From positions 39,974-103,973 of the forward strand of contig QANZ01010258.1 of the NCBI GenBank assembly GCA_003254925.1: DNA of 64,000 bases, in the 5' to 3' direction. The notes below the pieces were generated by a model. That model made no database searches and had not been told where the DNA came from. It was given only the letters and a program-made list of their open reading frames with translations. This stretch comes from Chamaecrista fasciculata. Lineage: Eukaryota; Streptophyta; Magnoliopsida; Fabales; Fabaceae. This document shows positions 24,278-35,145 of the stretch, piece after piece. Both the position numbers and the translations under genes were made by a program. Within the stretch, counting starts at the first letter, position 1, and every line of letters starts with the position of its first letter.

Positions 24278-24895
24278 TGTCACGACCCGTCTATGAAGGC
24301 TCAAGAATTCTCTAGAATTCTCTCCATAAGACTAGAGAATGAAAGAATTCTCTAGAAAGTGCTAGTATTGTGTAGAATGTTGTAGAATATTCTAGAAGCG
24401 TGTAGAATGTTCTAGAAGTTTGTAGAATGATCTAGAGGTGTGTGGAATCTTCTAGAAGGGTGTAGAACTATCTAGAAGGATCTAGAAGTCTCTACACAAC
24501 TCTAGAAGGATGTTGAAGGTTCTAGAAGGTTGTGAAAGCCTACTGATCTAGAGTATGGTAGAAGGCTCTAGAACATTATGGAGATGTATAGATATTGCAT
24601 GTACATACTAGATATGTATAGAAGAGTCTAGAGGACAATTATAGACCGTAGATCTCCACCGTCCATTGAGGAGGTGGAATGGCTATAAATAAGAGTTGAG
24701 TAACCAAGAGTTGAGTGCGTAATTGAGTATTTAGTGGAGCATTCCTAAGTTCTTCATCTCTTGTGTTCTCTTAATCACTTCCACTACTCCCTTGAGTGTG
24801 AATTGTGAGAGTTTCGAGAGGTTGACTAGTACTTAGAGGCGAAAGTACTAGGCCGCAAAGTCACTTGGATAGGGTGAAAATCTAAGTCCGTGACA
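24278..24895 (+). repeat. 5' LTR of the TR-GAG element
   Basis: 618 bp, beginning TGTCACG and ending CGTGACA, a 7-bp inverted terminal repeat. The U3 part holds the GAA/TTC array described separately. TATAAATA at 24684-24691 is a convincing core promoter, placing transcription start near 24715. A tandem GAGTTGAGTAACCAAGAGTTGAG-like duplication follows the TATA box. Confidence 0.88.
24373..24530 (+). promoter_or_regulatory. Phased heat shock element array in the LTR
   Basis: The sequence can be read as consecutive 5-bp units nGAAn/nTTCn for about 150 bp. Four perfect three-unit heat shock elements (GAAnnTTCnnGAA) occur: GAATATTCTAGAA at 24385, GAATGTTCTAGAA at 24405, GAATCTTCTAGAA at 24445 and GAAGGTTCTAGAA at 24515. 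All start in the same 10-bp register, with near-matches filling the gaps. The array ends about 155 bp upstream of the TATA box. The same array is present in the 3' LTR and in the repeated copy. Binding by heat shock factor is inferred from the known consensus. Confidence 0.7.
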
Positions 24896-24943
24896 GTTTG
24901 TATCAGAGCTACGTTCGATCGTCCTTTGGAAAGAGTTTGCATC

Positions 24944-26824
24944 ATGACTGGGAGTAGCGAGACCACCCAAGTTGAGCAAGTGGTAATGCCACCCAAAAGG
25001 GGAAGGTCAAGGTCGAGGGAGGCTTTGGCCGACGTTGATACTAGGCTAGCCAAGGTGGAGTTAGCCATAGTTGATGGAGAGGATAAGTTCGAGGGGCTAG
25101 ACCAACGCATCGAGGAGCTCGAGAAGGGGAAAGAAGAGTTCCGCGAGGAGATGCAAGGTGCCCTAAACCAAGCCCATGATGAGTGTTTAAGCCAAGTGAA
25201 GGCTTTGGAGGAGAACTTCAAGACCATGGAGGGGATCTTGAAGGCCGAGATTGCTTTGCTTCGTGAGGAGCTCACGAAGGTCGTGGATGAGTTAGCATTA
25301 TGCAAGAGGGTGATTGCGCGAGGAGGAAACTCCGAGGTAAGTTCTACTTCCTCTAAAGTAGACGTACCTAAGCCGAGGTCTTTCAAAGTTGCTAGGAATG
25401 CTCAAGAAGTAGAGAATTTTCTTTGGGGTATGGAGCAATACTTCAAAGCTCTTGGCATTGCAAGTGATGGTGCCAAGATTAATACCGTCATTCTCTACCT
25501 TGATGATGTCGCGAGGACATGGTGGAGAAGAAGGCATGGTGACATTGAGAAGGATATATGCACCCTAAATACTTGGGATGAGTTCAAGAGGGAACTCAAA
25601 ACCCAATTTTGTCCTGTTAGTGCCGAGGAGGAGGCGAGGGCGAAGTTGAGACGTTTCCACCACGAGGGATGCATTAGGGACTATGTGAAGGAGTTCACCG
25701 AGGTGATCTTGGAAATCCCTGACTATCCTGAGAAGGAAGCTTTGTTTGCCTTGGTTGATGGATTGCAACATTGGGCAAAGTTGGAGATACAACGTCGAGG
25801 TGCTCAAGACCTAGCCACCGCCATTTCCATTGCCGAGTCCCTCATAGAGTTCAAGAAGCCTGAGAAGCCAAGGCCGAGAGAGAAGGGAGGCATGGAAGGT
25901 AGAGGTGAAGACACACGACGTGATAATGATAGATCCCATTGGCATGAGACCAATAAAGGAGGCAAGGGAAAGAGTGAGGGAGACTCTTCCCATAGAAGTG
26001 AAGGATCGTCCCGAGGATATGGGACTAATCAAGGATCGAAGGAGCAAAGTAGTGGAGAGAGATTGCCACTCAAGTGCTTCCTTTGCGATGGGCCACATCG
26101 AGCAAAAGATTGCCCGAAGAAGGCCAAGTTTTCCTCCCTAACCGAAGAGGATGAAGAGCATCCAATGGAGGAGGCAAAGGTGGGTTCGTTGAAATTCCTT
26201 AGTGCAATGAAGGCTAAGGTAGAATCGCCTAAACCTAGAGGAGGGAGGCGAATGTTCGTGAAAGCAAACGTGGGAGGAACTATCACCAATGCTCTCATAG
26301 ATTGTGGAGCATCTCACAACTTCCTTCAAGTGGAGGAAGCTAGGAGGATGAAAATTCCTTGCAACGAGGAGGAAGGATGGATAAAGGCCATCAACTCCAA
26401 GCCGATGAAGATCTTTGGAGTCGCTCGAGGTATGAAGGTGAGTTTAGGTCAATGGACCGGCCATCTAGATTTCTTTATTGTTTCTATGGATGATTACCTC
26501 GTAGTGCTTGGGATGAAGTTCATGGACAAGACCAAGGCAATGCTTGTTGCATCCTCCAACACATTGTGCATCTTTGAGGAAGACAAAGCATGCACAATTC
26601 CCTTAGAGCATGAGGTAAATACCAAGGGTAAAAGCATATGTGCCATGAAGCTTGCTGGAGCTCGAGGGGTCTTTGGGGAGTCTAAGTCTTGTTGGAACGA
26701 TAAAGAGATTCGTGGAGATTCGAGGATCGCATCAAGGCCAACGAGCAAGATGCGACGAGGACGTCGCCGAGATGAGTGGGGGAGAATCTCACGACCCGTC
26801 TATGAAGGCTCAAGAATTCTCTAA
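24944..26824 (+). CDS. Gag-protease polyprotein of the TR-GAG element
   Basis: 626 aa from the first ATG after the primer site, ending a few codons inside the 3' LTR. In order: a long charged coiled coil (about residues 25-125), a Retrotrans_gag capsid domain (about 155-290, with TWWRRRHGD and FVKEFTEV-like helices), a basic linker, a zinc knuckle (CFLCDGPHRAKDC, near residue 385), and a retropepsin-like domain (about 440-560, with IDCGASHNF and VVLGM). Gag would build the particle and the protease would process it. The frame is open. Domain order and sequence are Ty3/gypsy-like. A GTG-initiated extension to 24890 would run over the primer site and is not favoured. Confidence 0.82.
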   Translation: MTGSSETTQVEQVVMPPKRGRSRSREALADVDTRLAKVELAIVDGEDKFEGLDQRIEELEKGKEEFREEMQGALNQAHDECLSQVKALEENFKTMEGILKAEIALLREELTKVVDELALCKRVIARGGNSEVSSTSSKVDVPKPRSFKVARNAQEVENFLWGMEQYFKALGIASDGAKINTVILYLDDVARTWWRRRHGDIEKDICTLNTWDEFKRELKTQFCPVSAEEEARAKLRRFHHEGCIRDYVKEFTEVILEIPDYPEKEALFALVDGLQHWAKLEIQRRGAQDLATAISIAESLIEFKKPEKPRPREKGGMEGRGEDTRRDNDRSHWHETNKGGKGKSEGDSSHRSEGSSRGYGTNQGSKEQSSGERLPLKCFLCDGPHRAKDCPKKAKFSSLTEEDEEHPMEEAKVGSLKFLSAMKAKVESPKPRGGRRMFVKANVGGTITNALIDCGASHNFLQVEEARRMKIPCNEEEGWIKAINSKPMKIFGVARGMKVSLGQWTGHLDFFIVSMDDYLVVLGMKFMDKTKAMLVASSNTLCIFEEDKACTIPLEHEVNTKGKSICAMKLAGARGVFGESKSCWNDKEIRGDSRIASRPTSKMRRGRRRDEWGRISRPVYEGSRIL

Positions 26825-27399
26825 AATTCTCTCCATAAGACTAGAGAATGAAAGAATTCTCTAGAAAGTGCTAGTATTGTGTAGAATGTTGTAGAATATT
26901 CTAGAAGCGTGTAGAATGTTCTAGAAGTTTGTAGAATGATCTAGAAGTGTGTGGAATCTTCTAGAAGGGTGTAGAACTACCTAGAAGGATCTAGAAGTCT
27001 CTACACAACTCTAGAAGGATGTGGAAGGTTCTAGAAGGTTGTGGAAGCCTAATGATCTAGAGTATGGTAGAAGGCTCTAGAACATTATGGAGATGTATAG
27101 ATATTGCATGTACATACTAGATATGTATAGAAGAGTCTAGAGGACAATTATAGACCGTAGGATCAAATAAATCTCCACCGTCCATTGAGGAGGTGGAATG
27201 GCTATAAATAAGAGTTGAGTGTGTAATCGAGTATTTAGTAGAGCATTCCTAAGTTCTTCATCTCTTGTGTTCTCTTAATCACTTCCACTACTCTCTTGAG
27301 TGTGAGTTGTGAGAGTTTTGAGAGGCTGACTAGTACTTAGAAGCAAAAGTACTAGGCCGCACAGTCACTTGGATAAGGTGAAAATCTAAGTCCGTAACA
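26787..27399 (+). repeat. 3' LTR of the TR-GAG element
   Basis: 613 bp, matching the 5' LTR along its whole length, preceded by a polypurine tract and ending CCGTAACA. It keeps the GAA/TTC array and the TATAAATA box. Confidence 0.87.
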
Positions 27400-27773
27400 C
27401 CGTCGATGGGGAAGTGAGTATAATTAACTCCATTATTTCTCCAAAATCAACTACAGAGGCCAATAAAGAGTGAGATAGTTGGTGAAAATTCGAACTTTTA
27501 CTCCAGGGTGAAGATTAGAATATTCTAATCGATGTGAAAACTTTATTTAGTGTGTGATATATAAATTCTTCTCGTAAATCCTCAAAGAAATCAGGAGGTA
27601 TTCCCTGACCCTAATGGCATATTAGTCCTTATCCCCATTTAAACTTTTTCTACCAAAAAAAAAAAGTACAACTCCAGACTTGTAACTTTAGCAGATGCAT
27701 CCTGATGAATTGGAGCAAAAAGCATTCATTACATTTAAAAGTTGGCACGAGCTTTACTTGCTATGTAATACAT
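27400..27773. other. Unique flank of the TR-GAG element, repeated at 29520
   Basis: Starts CCGTCGATGGGGAAGTGAG and runs to CTATGTAATACAT at the N gap. The same 374 bp occurs at 29520-29892 with only a few differences, and there it continues without interruption into the 3' flank of the methyltransferase gene. No gene is seen. Confidence 0.8.
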
Positions 27774-28137
27774 NNNNNNNNNNNNNNNNNNNNNNNNNNN
27801 NNNNNNNNNNNNNNNNNNNNNNNNNNNNNNNNNNNNNNNNNNNNNNNNNNNNNNNNNNNNNNNNNNNNNNNNNNNNNNNNNNNNNNNNNNNNNNNNNNNN
27901 NNNNNNNNNNNNNNNNNNNNNNNNNNNNNNNNNNNNNNNNNNNNNNNNNNNNNNNNNNNNNNNNNNNNNNNNNNNNNNNNNNNNNNNNNNNNNNNNNNNN
28001 NNNNNNNNNNNNNNNNNNNNNNNNNNNNNNNNNNNNNNNNNNNNNNNNNNNNNNNNNNNNNNNNNNNNNNNNNNNNNNNNNNNNNNNNNNNNNNNNNNNN
28101 NNNNNNNNNNNNNNNNNNNNNNNNNNNNNNNNNNNNN
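27774..28137. other. Assembly gap (N run)
   Basis: 364 undetermined bases. The sequence on its right repeats the sequence on its left (from 26036), so the gap most likely separates two overlapping contigs. Confidence 0.98.
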
Positions 28138-29519
28138 AGGATCGAAGGAGCAAAGTAGTGGAGAGAGATTGCCACTCAAGTGCTTCCTTTACGATGGGCC
28201 ACATCGAGCAAAGGATTGCCCGAAGAAGGCCAAGTTTTCCTCCCTAACCGAAGAGGATGAAGAGCATCCAATGGAGGAGGCAAAGGTGTGTTCGTTGAAA
28301 TTCCTTAGTGCAATGAAGGCTAAGGTAGAATCGCCTAAACCTAGAGGAGAGAGGCGAATGTTCGTGAAAGCAAACGTGGGAGGAACTATCACCAATGCTC
28401 TCATAGATTGTGGAGCATCTCACAACTTCCTTCAAGTGGAGGAAGCTAGGAGGATGAAAATTCCTTGCAACGAGGAGGAAGGATGGATAAAGGCCATCAA
28501 CTCCAAGCCGATGAAGATCTTTGGAGTCGCTCGAGGTATGAAGGCGAGTTTAGGTCAATGGACCGGCCATCTAGATTTTTTTATTGTTTCTATGGATGAT
28601 TACCCCGTAGTGCTTGGGATGGAGTTCATGGACAAGACCAAGGCAATGCTTATTCCATCCTCCAACACATTGTGCATCTTTGAGGAAGACAAAGCATGCA
28701 CAATTCCCTTAGAGCATGAGGTAAATACCAAGGGTAAAAGCATATGTGCCATGAAGCTTGCTGGAGCTCGAGGGGTCTTTGGGGAGTCTAAGTCTTGTTG
28801 GAACGAGAAAGAGATTCGTGGAGATTCGAGGATCGCATCAAGGCCAACGAGCAAGATGCGACGAGGACGTCGCCGAGATGAGTGGGGGAGAATCTAACGA
28901 CCCGTCTATGAAGGCTCAAGAATTCTCTAGAATTCTCTCCATAAGACTAGAGAATGAAAGAATTCTCTAGAAAGTGCTAGTATTGTGTAGAATGTTGTAG
29001 AATATTCTAGAAGCGTGTAGAATGTTCTAGAAGTTTGAAGAATGATCTAGAAGTGTGTGAAATCTTCTAGAAGGGTGTAGAACTACCTAGAAGGATTTAG
29101 AAGTCTCTACACAACTCTAGAAGGATGTGGAAGGTTCTAGAAGGTTGTGGAAGCCTAATGATCTAGAGTATGTAGAAGACTCTAGAACATTATGGAGATG
29201 TATAGATATTGCATGTACATACTAGATATGTATAGAAGAGTCTAGAGGACAATTATAGACCGTAGGATCAAATAAATCTCCACCGTCCATTGAGGAGGTG
29301 GAATGGCTATAAATAAGAGTTGAGTAACCAAGAGTTGAGTGTGTAATCGAGTATTTAGTGGAGCATTCCTAAGTTCTTCATCTCTTGTGTTCTCTTAATC
29401 ACTTCCACTACTCTCTTGAGTGTGAGTTGTGATAGTTTTGAGAGGCTGACTAGTACTTAGAGGCGAAAGTACTAGGCCGCACGGTCATTTGGATAAGGTG
29501 AAAATCTAAACCCGTAACA
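28138..29519 (+). mobile_element. Second copy of the 3' half of the TR-GAG element
   Basis: Carries the Gag zinc knuckle and protease part, the polypurine tract and a full 3' LTR (28893-29519, 627 bp with the GAA/TTC array), followed by the same unique flank as the first copy. It matches 26036-27399 at roughly 98%. Because the flank is duplicated as well, this is not a second insertion but a repeated or allelic version of the same locus. Confidence 0.85.
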
Positions 29520-30137
29520 CCGTCGATGGGGAAGTGAGTATAATTAACTCCATTATTTCTCCAAAATCAACTACAGAGGCCAATAAAGAGTGAGATAGTT
29601 GGTTAAAATTCGAACTTTTACTCCAGGGTGAAGATTAGAATATTCTGATCGATGTGAAAACTTTATTTAGTGTGTGATATGTAAATTCTTCTCGTAAATC
29701 CTCAAAGAAATCAGAAGGTATTCCCTGACCCTAATGGCATATTAGTCCTTATCCCCATTTAAACTTTTTCTACCAAAAAAAAAAAGTACAACTCCAGACT
29801 TGTAACTTTAGCAGATGCATCCTGATGAATTGGAGCAAAAAGCATTCATTACATTTAAAAGTTGGCACGAGCTTTACTTGCTATGTAATACATTTAAATT
29901 GACAAAACATGTACATATTTCTATAATGAGCAGGTCCCTTCCAACTCAGTTAGCCACCAACCGTACTCTTCACGAAGGATGCATATGAAAAACTTGTGGT
30001 CGAGGATTTTCAGCCACATGGCAGTCGGCCAGAAACTGCCATCTTTTCAAAAAACCTTTTTTTTCTCCTAGTACAGGTTAGAAAAAAGTATGATTCCTTC
30101 CACATAACTTCTTGAAAGCTGACATTCTGTATGTGGC
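29520..30137. other. 3' flank of the methyltransferase gene
   Basis: Repeats 27400-27773 up to 29892, then continues as single-copy AT-rich DNA to the stop codon of the gene on the minus strand. This should include its 3' UTR. No other gene is seen. Confidence 0.6.
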
Positions 30138-33100
30138 TCATTTCGTAAACACCAAAATTGGTCTATTGAAACCAGTCTTGCTCCCCGAAAAACCAGAAGT
30201 GATATCTTCTACGGTTCTGAATCCAATCTACAAAATGTGTCAAAGTCATAAAAATCGTAAAAGAAATAATAATAATAACAATAATAATTATGAAAGAAAT
30301 AAATTTTCCCTAAAGTGGTTTGGCCAACCTTCACATTTCCACCCTCTGATTTAATAAGTCTCACTATGTTTGTTTCATTATCACAAGCATAAGAAACGAC
30401 CTAATGTCAAGTAAAGTCTCATTCAAGCAATTGAATATTCTTCTGGTTTTCTCTGAAATTCTATAATTTTCCTCCCATATACTGAGTCACGGACACATAG
30501 CATAATTCATATTAATCAGATTTTGATTTCAGGTCTCAATTGAAGAACTGTTTATGCTCTATTGATAATCACAGCACTAACATACAGCTGAGGAAGAGAA
30601 AGTTCATCTCCTATTATCATGTGTGCCCAGAAAGACCAGATAATTCAAATATCAGCTGAGACCCATAGCCAGCGATCAGATATTGGAAGGACCTACAATT
30701 AGTATTTTCAAGGCCTAGAGCATTCAACATCACTTGTTTAACAGCAAATATCCTAATTAATTACAGAATATTCTAACACAAATCTTGGTATTTTGTATAT
30801 GAATAGTGATCGGGGTATTTGGCTCAGAGTCTCAGGCTCAAGTGCCAAAAGCTTTAAATATTTATTGAGAAGTAATGTCCTCCTGATTAAGCAGAAATGC
30901 CAGCAAGGCTGGAAGGACTCGGAGAATGAGACCTGACTGAAAGCTCAACAAAATTGAAATGGCACATGGAGCAGCCTGTGGGTTTCTAGCATTGCTGGAG
31001 TGACATGGCGAGAAACTAGCTGGAGAGAGAAATTAAAAAAGGGGGAAGGAGTAGCCATAAATAAATATACATCTTAGACTCTTAGTAAATTGTATATTTA
31101 TGCAGTTTAGAACTCACGTGCATGTCAGTGTATGTTCTATTAGAAAATCAGCAGAGAAAACACATGGAGTAACAGAACAAACCTCAGATGGAGATACACT
31201 ATTTAAACCTTCAGAGAGCAAAAAAATAAGCCAAACAACAAAGTAAACTGTAATTTACTCTAACAAATAAGCAGCACAACAAAAATGGTTATTTATTAGA
31301 CCAAACTTTGAAGAAGATAATTAGCGCTATGGAGTAATAACGAATATAAACCTTATCTAACAGTATTTCCTGAAACTGATCTGGACGATACACAATGTTG
31401 CGGTAGTTGATAGCTGTGGTCTGCATAATAAAAAGGAAAAAGAAATAAAAACAATAGATTTTATGCTCTCTTTCTAATAAGAAGTGAGTTATATCTAGCT
31501 AAGGGGCCAAAAAAGTGGAAAAGAATTTTAACACCCTTTCTTTGGCCCTAGGTACTGTAAAAAGAAAAAAACTAACATAATATACAAAGATGAAAATAGA
31601 CACAAATAAAGTCATCCATCCACCGAAAAATATGTTTCATCTGCTTGCTAGAAAATGTAGGAAAAAATGGAAGATTTTGAGGGAAATGACTTCAGGCCAT
31701 TCATTAAGAAGTTTTGATCATATTAACCCCATCTACATCAACCAAAAATCAACTGAGGAAGAACCATCAGATACGTTAATGAAATCCTATGTGGTAAACT
31801 ATATCAGGTTGTCATAACCACAGAAGATTCCAGAGCCCCTTTCTAGTTCAAAATAGAATTTAGGAGAAGGGCAATAAACAAAGCTAGCTATTACCTCTGA
31901 GACAAGACGGTTACTTTCGTATGACTTCCATGGTTGAGGTTCCAACACAAGAACACCACCCTAATCCAAGAAAAAATAGATATTTTATCACATATAACTC
32001 TGAAGTGCAAACTATTGGATGAAGAAAAAATAATCACAAGGTCATAATACCAAGCACACCTCTCATAAAACAAAAATAGCAAACCAGAAACAGAACCTTA
32101 ACATATTTTTGTCAAATCAAAGAGTCACTAAGTTGGTCAAATCAAAGAGTGACATGTAAAGTGATAATATAACCGAAGAAGATGATACTTACTGGCTGGA
32201 GCAGTTTCCACATCTTTGCAAATAGTGTAAGCAAGCCATCATCGCCCCAATTAAGATGTATCCATTTTGATACGCTCAAGCTGCATCGTAGGAGGTAATT
32301 TATTCTCAGTCAACCAGAACAAATACTATTTGTAGCAGGACTACACACTTTGCTTGCCACTTACTGGGTAATTATACTGCATATCAGTAATGACAATTAA
32401 CAAATTTTTATCCACCTCCCAAAATGGGAGTATAATCAAGCAAAGAAAACTTTGTTTTATTGTACAATACACAATGTTAAAAACAACAATGTACCAAAGA
32501 ATTGTATCATAGCGCTTCTCCGGTGGATGACGACTCATAACAACATTTTCTCTTTGGAATGAAACTACATCAAGCAAATGTCTCCCCTCCACAGATGAGG
32601 ATTCTCTTGAAATGCCTTTCAGCTCTTCATTTGATGAAACAGTAGCGTTGTGTTCAGAATTACCATCTGCTTGGTTTTCAATGCTTAGCTTGGAAGCCTT
32701 TGCAGGTGCCTTAACAGAAGTCTCTGATTTGACAGCTTTTCTCAGATTCCAGTATGCATCCTGAACTCGATCTAACATATTGAAAAAAATAATAACAAAA
32801 GTTAATAAGTTATTTATGTTATCCAATTTGGGAGTGCAAAAATTGAGGGCTTCCAGCTCCTTTTGATAAGTTTTTTAGTCAATTTGGTGTAAACTACTAT
32901 ATTAAGTTCCTATCAAGCATCCCATTAAGTGAGTTTCATTCAATGTTAAGATTTAGAAGGATCAAGAGCTTCTTGATAGGGGTAATGCAAATCATCCACA
33001 TGTTCATGAAGCATAAGAAGGAATAAAAGGCTGTATGATCCACATCTTGAGTTGGCCTAATGATCACACAGTGGATATGATAAATATTAAAAATCAACTT

Positions 33101-34636
33101 TCACATTTGATGGTTCATTGTGAGCATTTGCTCTGAGCTGTCAAAATCACGATCAAATTTCATTTCAAACTTAAAGTAAACCATTAAGCAACAAACACAA
33201 AAATTGATAAGAATCTTACTAGAATCAATGTCAATCCCATGAATGCTCCGGCAGAGAAACTTCTTCGCTGAGGGAATAAAAACAACATTTAGATCAACAT
33301 GAAAAATATGGAATCAGAAATGATTTTCAAATAAATCTAAGTCTTAATGGCTACAAACAAAAAAGTAATATCTCAGACTCCCAATAAAAAAATAAATAAG
33401 CCAATTAGAATACTGTTCACTATCATTTATTACAACAACAAGAACAACAACCAAAGCCTTTTTCCACTAGGTGGGGTTGGCTATATGGATCAACTGACGC
33501 CAATATGTTCTATCTTTACACATGTCAACCGTAAGGTTATTTATAGATAGATTTTTCCGGATAGATCTTTCCGGATAGTTTCACTATCATTTATTATTAT
33601 CCTAAAATTCCAACAATTCCAAATTGAATTTAAAATTTTAGTTCAAACTATTACATTCTAATTCCAACTTATGATCATATTTTTTATAAAAAAACAGAGG
33701 TTGTGCTTGCATGCAAAAAGATGATAAGCATGGATCAGAAAGCATGCTTTACCTAAATGTTAAGTGTTAACAAAATAAAATGAGTCATCAACTCTTATCT
33801 ATTTTTCATCATATATTCCCAAGTGATTCTCACTTGTATCATGTGATAACAACAACTGCATTTTCATATCGACAGTGACATGCTTATATAGTCTGGACCT
33901 CAACTTCAACATTATCATGAACAAAATGCATTTTTGATGGACAAGAGTTTGATGTGATATTTTTTATTGATTGTTATTAGGATAAGTACCTACCAATAGC
34001 AATGTAATATAACGCTAAATTGTTTCATTTTCAGTAATAATTAGAAACATATCCAATGATAATTGATATGATAAGCAGTAATACTCTAAGCATGAACATA
34101 AGCAAAGTTTGCTTAATCTCGTGCATTGAAGAAATATTACCGATTTGGATGGTGATCATCCCATTGTTGCAGCCAATATCAAGACAATCCTTGCCTTCAA
34201 ACCATTCCTTCCTGAACACTTTCAATCGAGGATCTTCGTCTACGTCATGGCCTATCTGGTACATCAAAAAACATAGTAAATAACTAAATATCAAAATCAA
34301 CTAACTACAAACTCAAAAGGAGGCTAACACATGTACCACGCAAAGCAAACAGAACCTTAGCAGTCCAAGTCAGACCAGTTTCAATATTTTTTATAATCCT
34401 TTTGTTTTAAAAGAGGGAGAATAATGAAAAGAAACGAACAAGAAAGAAGGAAACAAAAAAAAAATGTAAGGAAATCCGATAATGCAGAAGATATAGGGAT
34501 TAGAGAAGAAGATTACTCGATAGCCGTAGTAATTCTTGTAATTGCCGTAGGGGAAGATTTCCTGACGCTTTTTATTGTTCTGCTTCACTGGATTCTGGCT
34601 TTGCTTTTCATCTTCCATCTTCGCATTTTTCCCCAT
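30138..34636 (-). CDS. Bin3/MePCE-type RNA methyltransferase
   Basis: Eight exons on the minus strand: 34517-34636, 34141-34255, 33220-33267, 32495-32771, 32193-32280, 31895-31960, 31352-31420, 30138-30227. They sum to 873 nt, 290 aa, with GT..AG borders and consistent phases. It belongs with the Arabidopsis At5g51130-type proteins, homologues of animal MePCE and BCDIN3D, which methylate the 5' phosphate of small RNAs. The SAM-binding motif CLDIGCNNG is at 64-72 and GIDID at 89-93. The Bin3 signature [11 protein letters not shown] is at 192-202, followed by [14 protein letters not shown]. Residues 100-165 are a plant-specific, Ser/Lys-rich insert within exon 4. The N-terminus ([20 protein letters not shown]) is typical. 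The substrate RNA in plants is not settled; nuclear or cytosolic action is inferred. A SINE lies in intron 2. Confidence 0.93.
33433..33579 (-). mobile_element. SINE (Au-like) in intron 2 of the methyltransferase gene
   Basis: 147 bp. On the minus strand it ends CCCCACCTAGTGG..AAGGCTTTGG and a TTG-repeat tail. It is flanked by a perfect 17-bp direct repeat, TTCACTATCATTTATTA, at 33416-33432 and 33580-33596. It shares its 3' part with the kinase-intron SINE. Sense orientation to the host gene. Confidence 0.78.
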
Positions 34637-34902
34637 CAATTCCTTCTCGAAGCAACTCTTTCTACGAACTTGATCAACTCACTACCGGAGAATAGAGACT
34701 GGTGTCTGGTGTATTGAGTTTGCCTTTAGGGTTTAAGGGTTTTTTTTTCATATAATTTATTATTTAAATCATCGACATTTATCCTTGGATTTAATGTTCT
34801 GCTCCGCACTACAATCGAACAAAAAAGGAAACGCGTGTCAATTGCAGAGCGCGAGTGAGAAAATGCAAAAGGTTGATACTCGCCAGGATTTGTGGACACG
34901 TA

Positions 34903-35145
34903 TGCATATTAGTAATGACAAATAACAAATTTTTATCCACCTCCCAAAATGGGAGTTTAATCAAGCAAAGAAAACTTTGTTTTATTGTACAATACACAAT
35001 GTTAAAAACAAGAATGTACCAAAGAATTGTATCATAGCGCTTCTCCGGTGGATGACGACTCATAACAACATTTTCTCTTTGGAATGAAACTACATCAAGC
35101 AGATGTCTCCCCTCCACAGATGAGGATTCTCTTGAAATGCCTTTC
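34903..35145 (-). pseudogene. Partial duplicate of methyltransferase exon 4 (part 1)
   Basis: Matches 32379-32620 almost base for base: the 3' part of exon 4 ([20 protein letters not shown] region) with its donor site and the start of intron 4. It lies upstream of the parent gene in the same orientation. It is cut at 35145 by the end of an LTR element. A handful of substitutions separate it from the parent, so it is a true second copy and not a raw assembly repeat. It cannot encode a protein alone. Confidence 0.85.

Larger units (their letters stand above)
24278..27399 (+). mobile_element. Non-autonomous LTR element with Gag-protease only (TR-GAG type, Ty3-like)
   Basis: Two LTRs (24278-24895 and 26787-27399) bound a short interior with a primer-binding region (GTATCAGAGCTACG, initiator tRNA-Met type, at about 24900), one long Gag-protease reading frame and a purine tract GAGTGGGGGAGAA just before the 3' LTR. 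There is no reverse transcriptase, RNase H or integrase, and no room for them, so mobility would need proteins from a relative. The outer ends share a 4-bp CCGT (24274-24277 and 27400-27403). The LTRs differ at roughly 3% of positions plus two short indels, suggesting an age near one million years by the usual plant clock (rough inference). The element looks whole for its type. Confidence 0.85.

Noticed and set aside
24305-24350. GAATTCTCTAGAATTCTC palindromes at the LTR start as further heat shock elements
   Set aside because: GAA and TTC are adjacent without the two-base spacer, so they do not meet the consensus; only the phased array from 24373 on was counted.
24826-25386. Antisense reading frame of 186 codons over the Gag coiled coil
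   Set aside because: Shadow of the Gag gene; Ser-rich composition comes from reversed Glu/Lys codons.
27695-28897. A 400-residue reading frame across the N gap
   Set aside because: It only exists because the N run has no stops; the left side is element flank and the right side is the Gag-protease of the repeated copy.
28138-29519. A second, independent TR-GAG insertion
   Set aside because: The unique 3' flank is repeated as well, so it is the same insertion seen twice.
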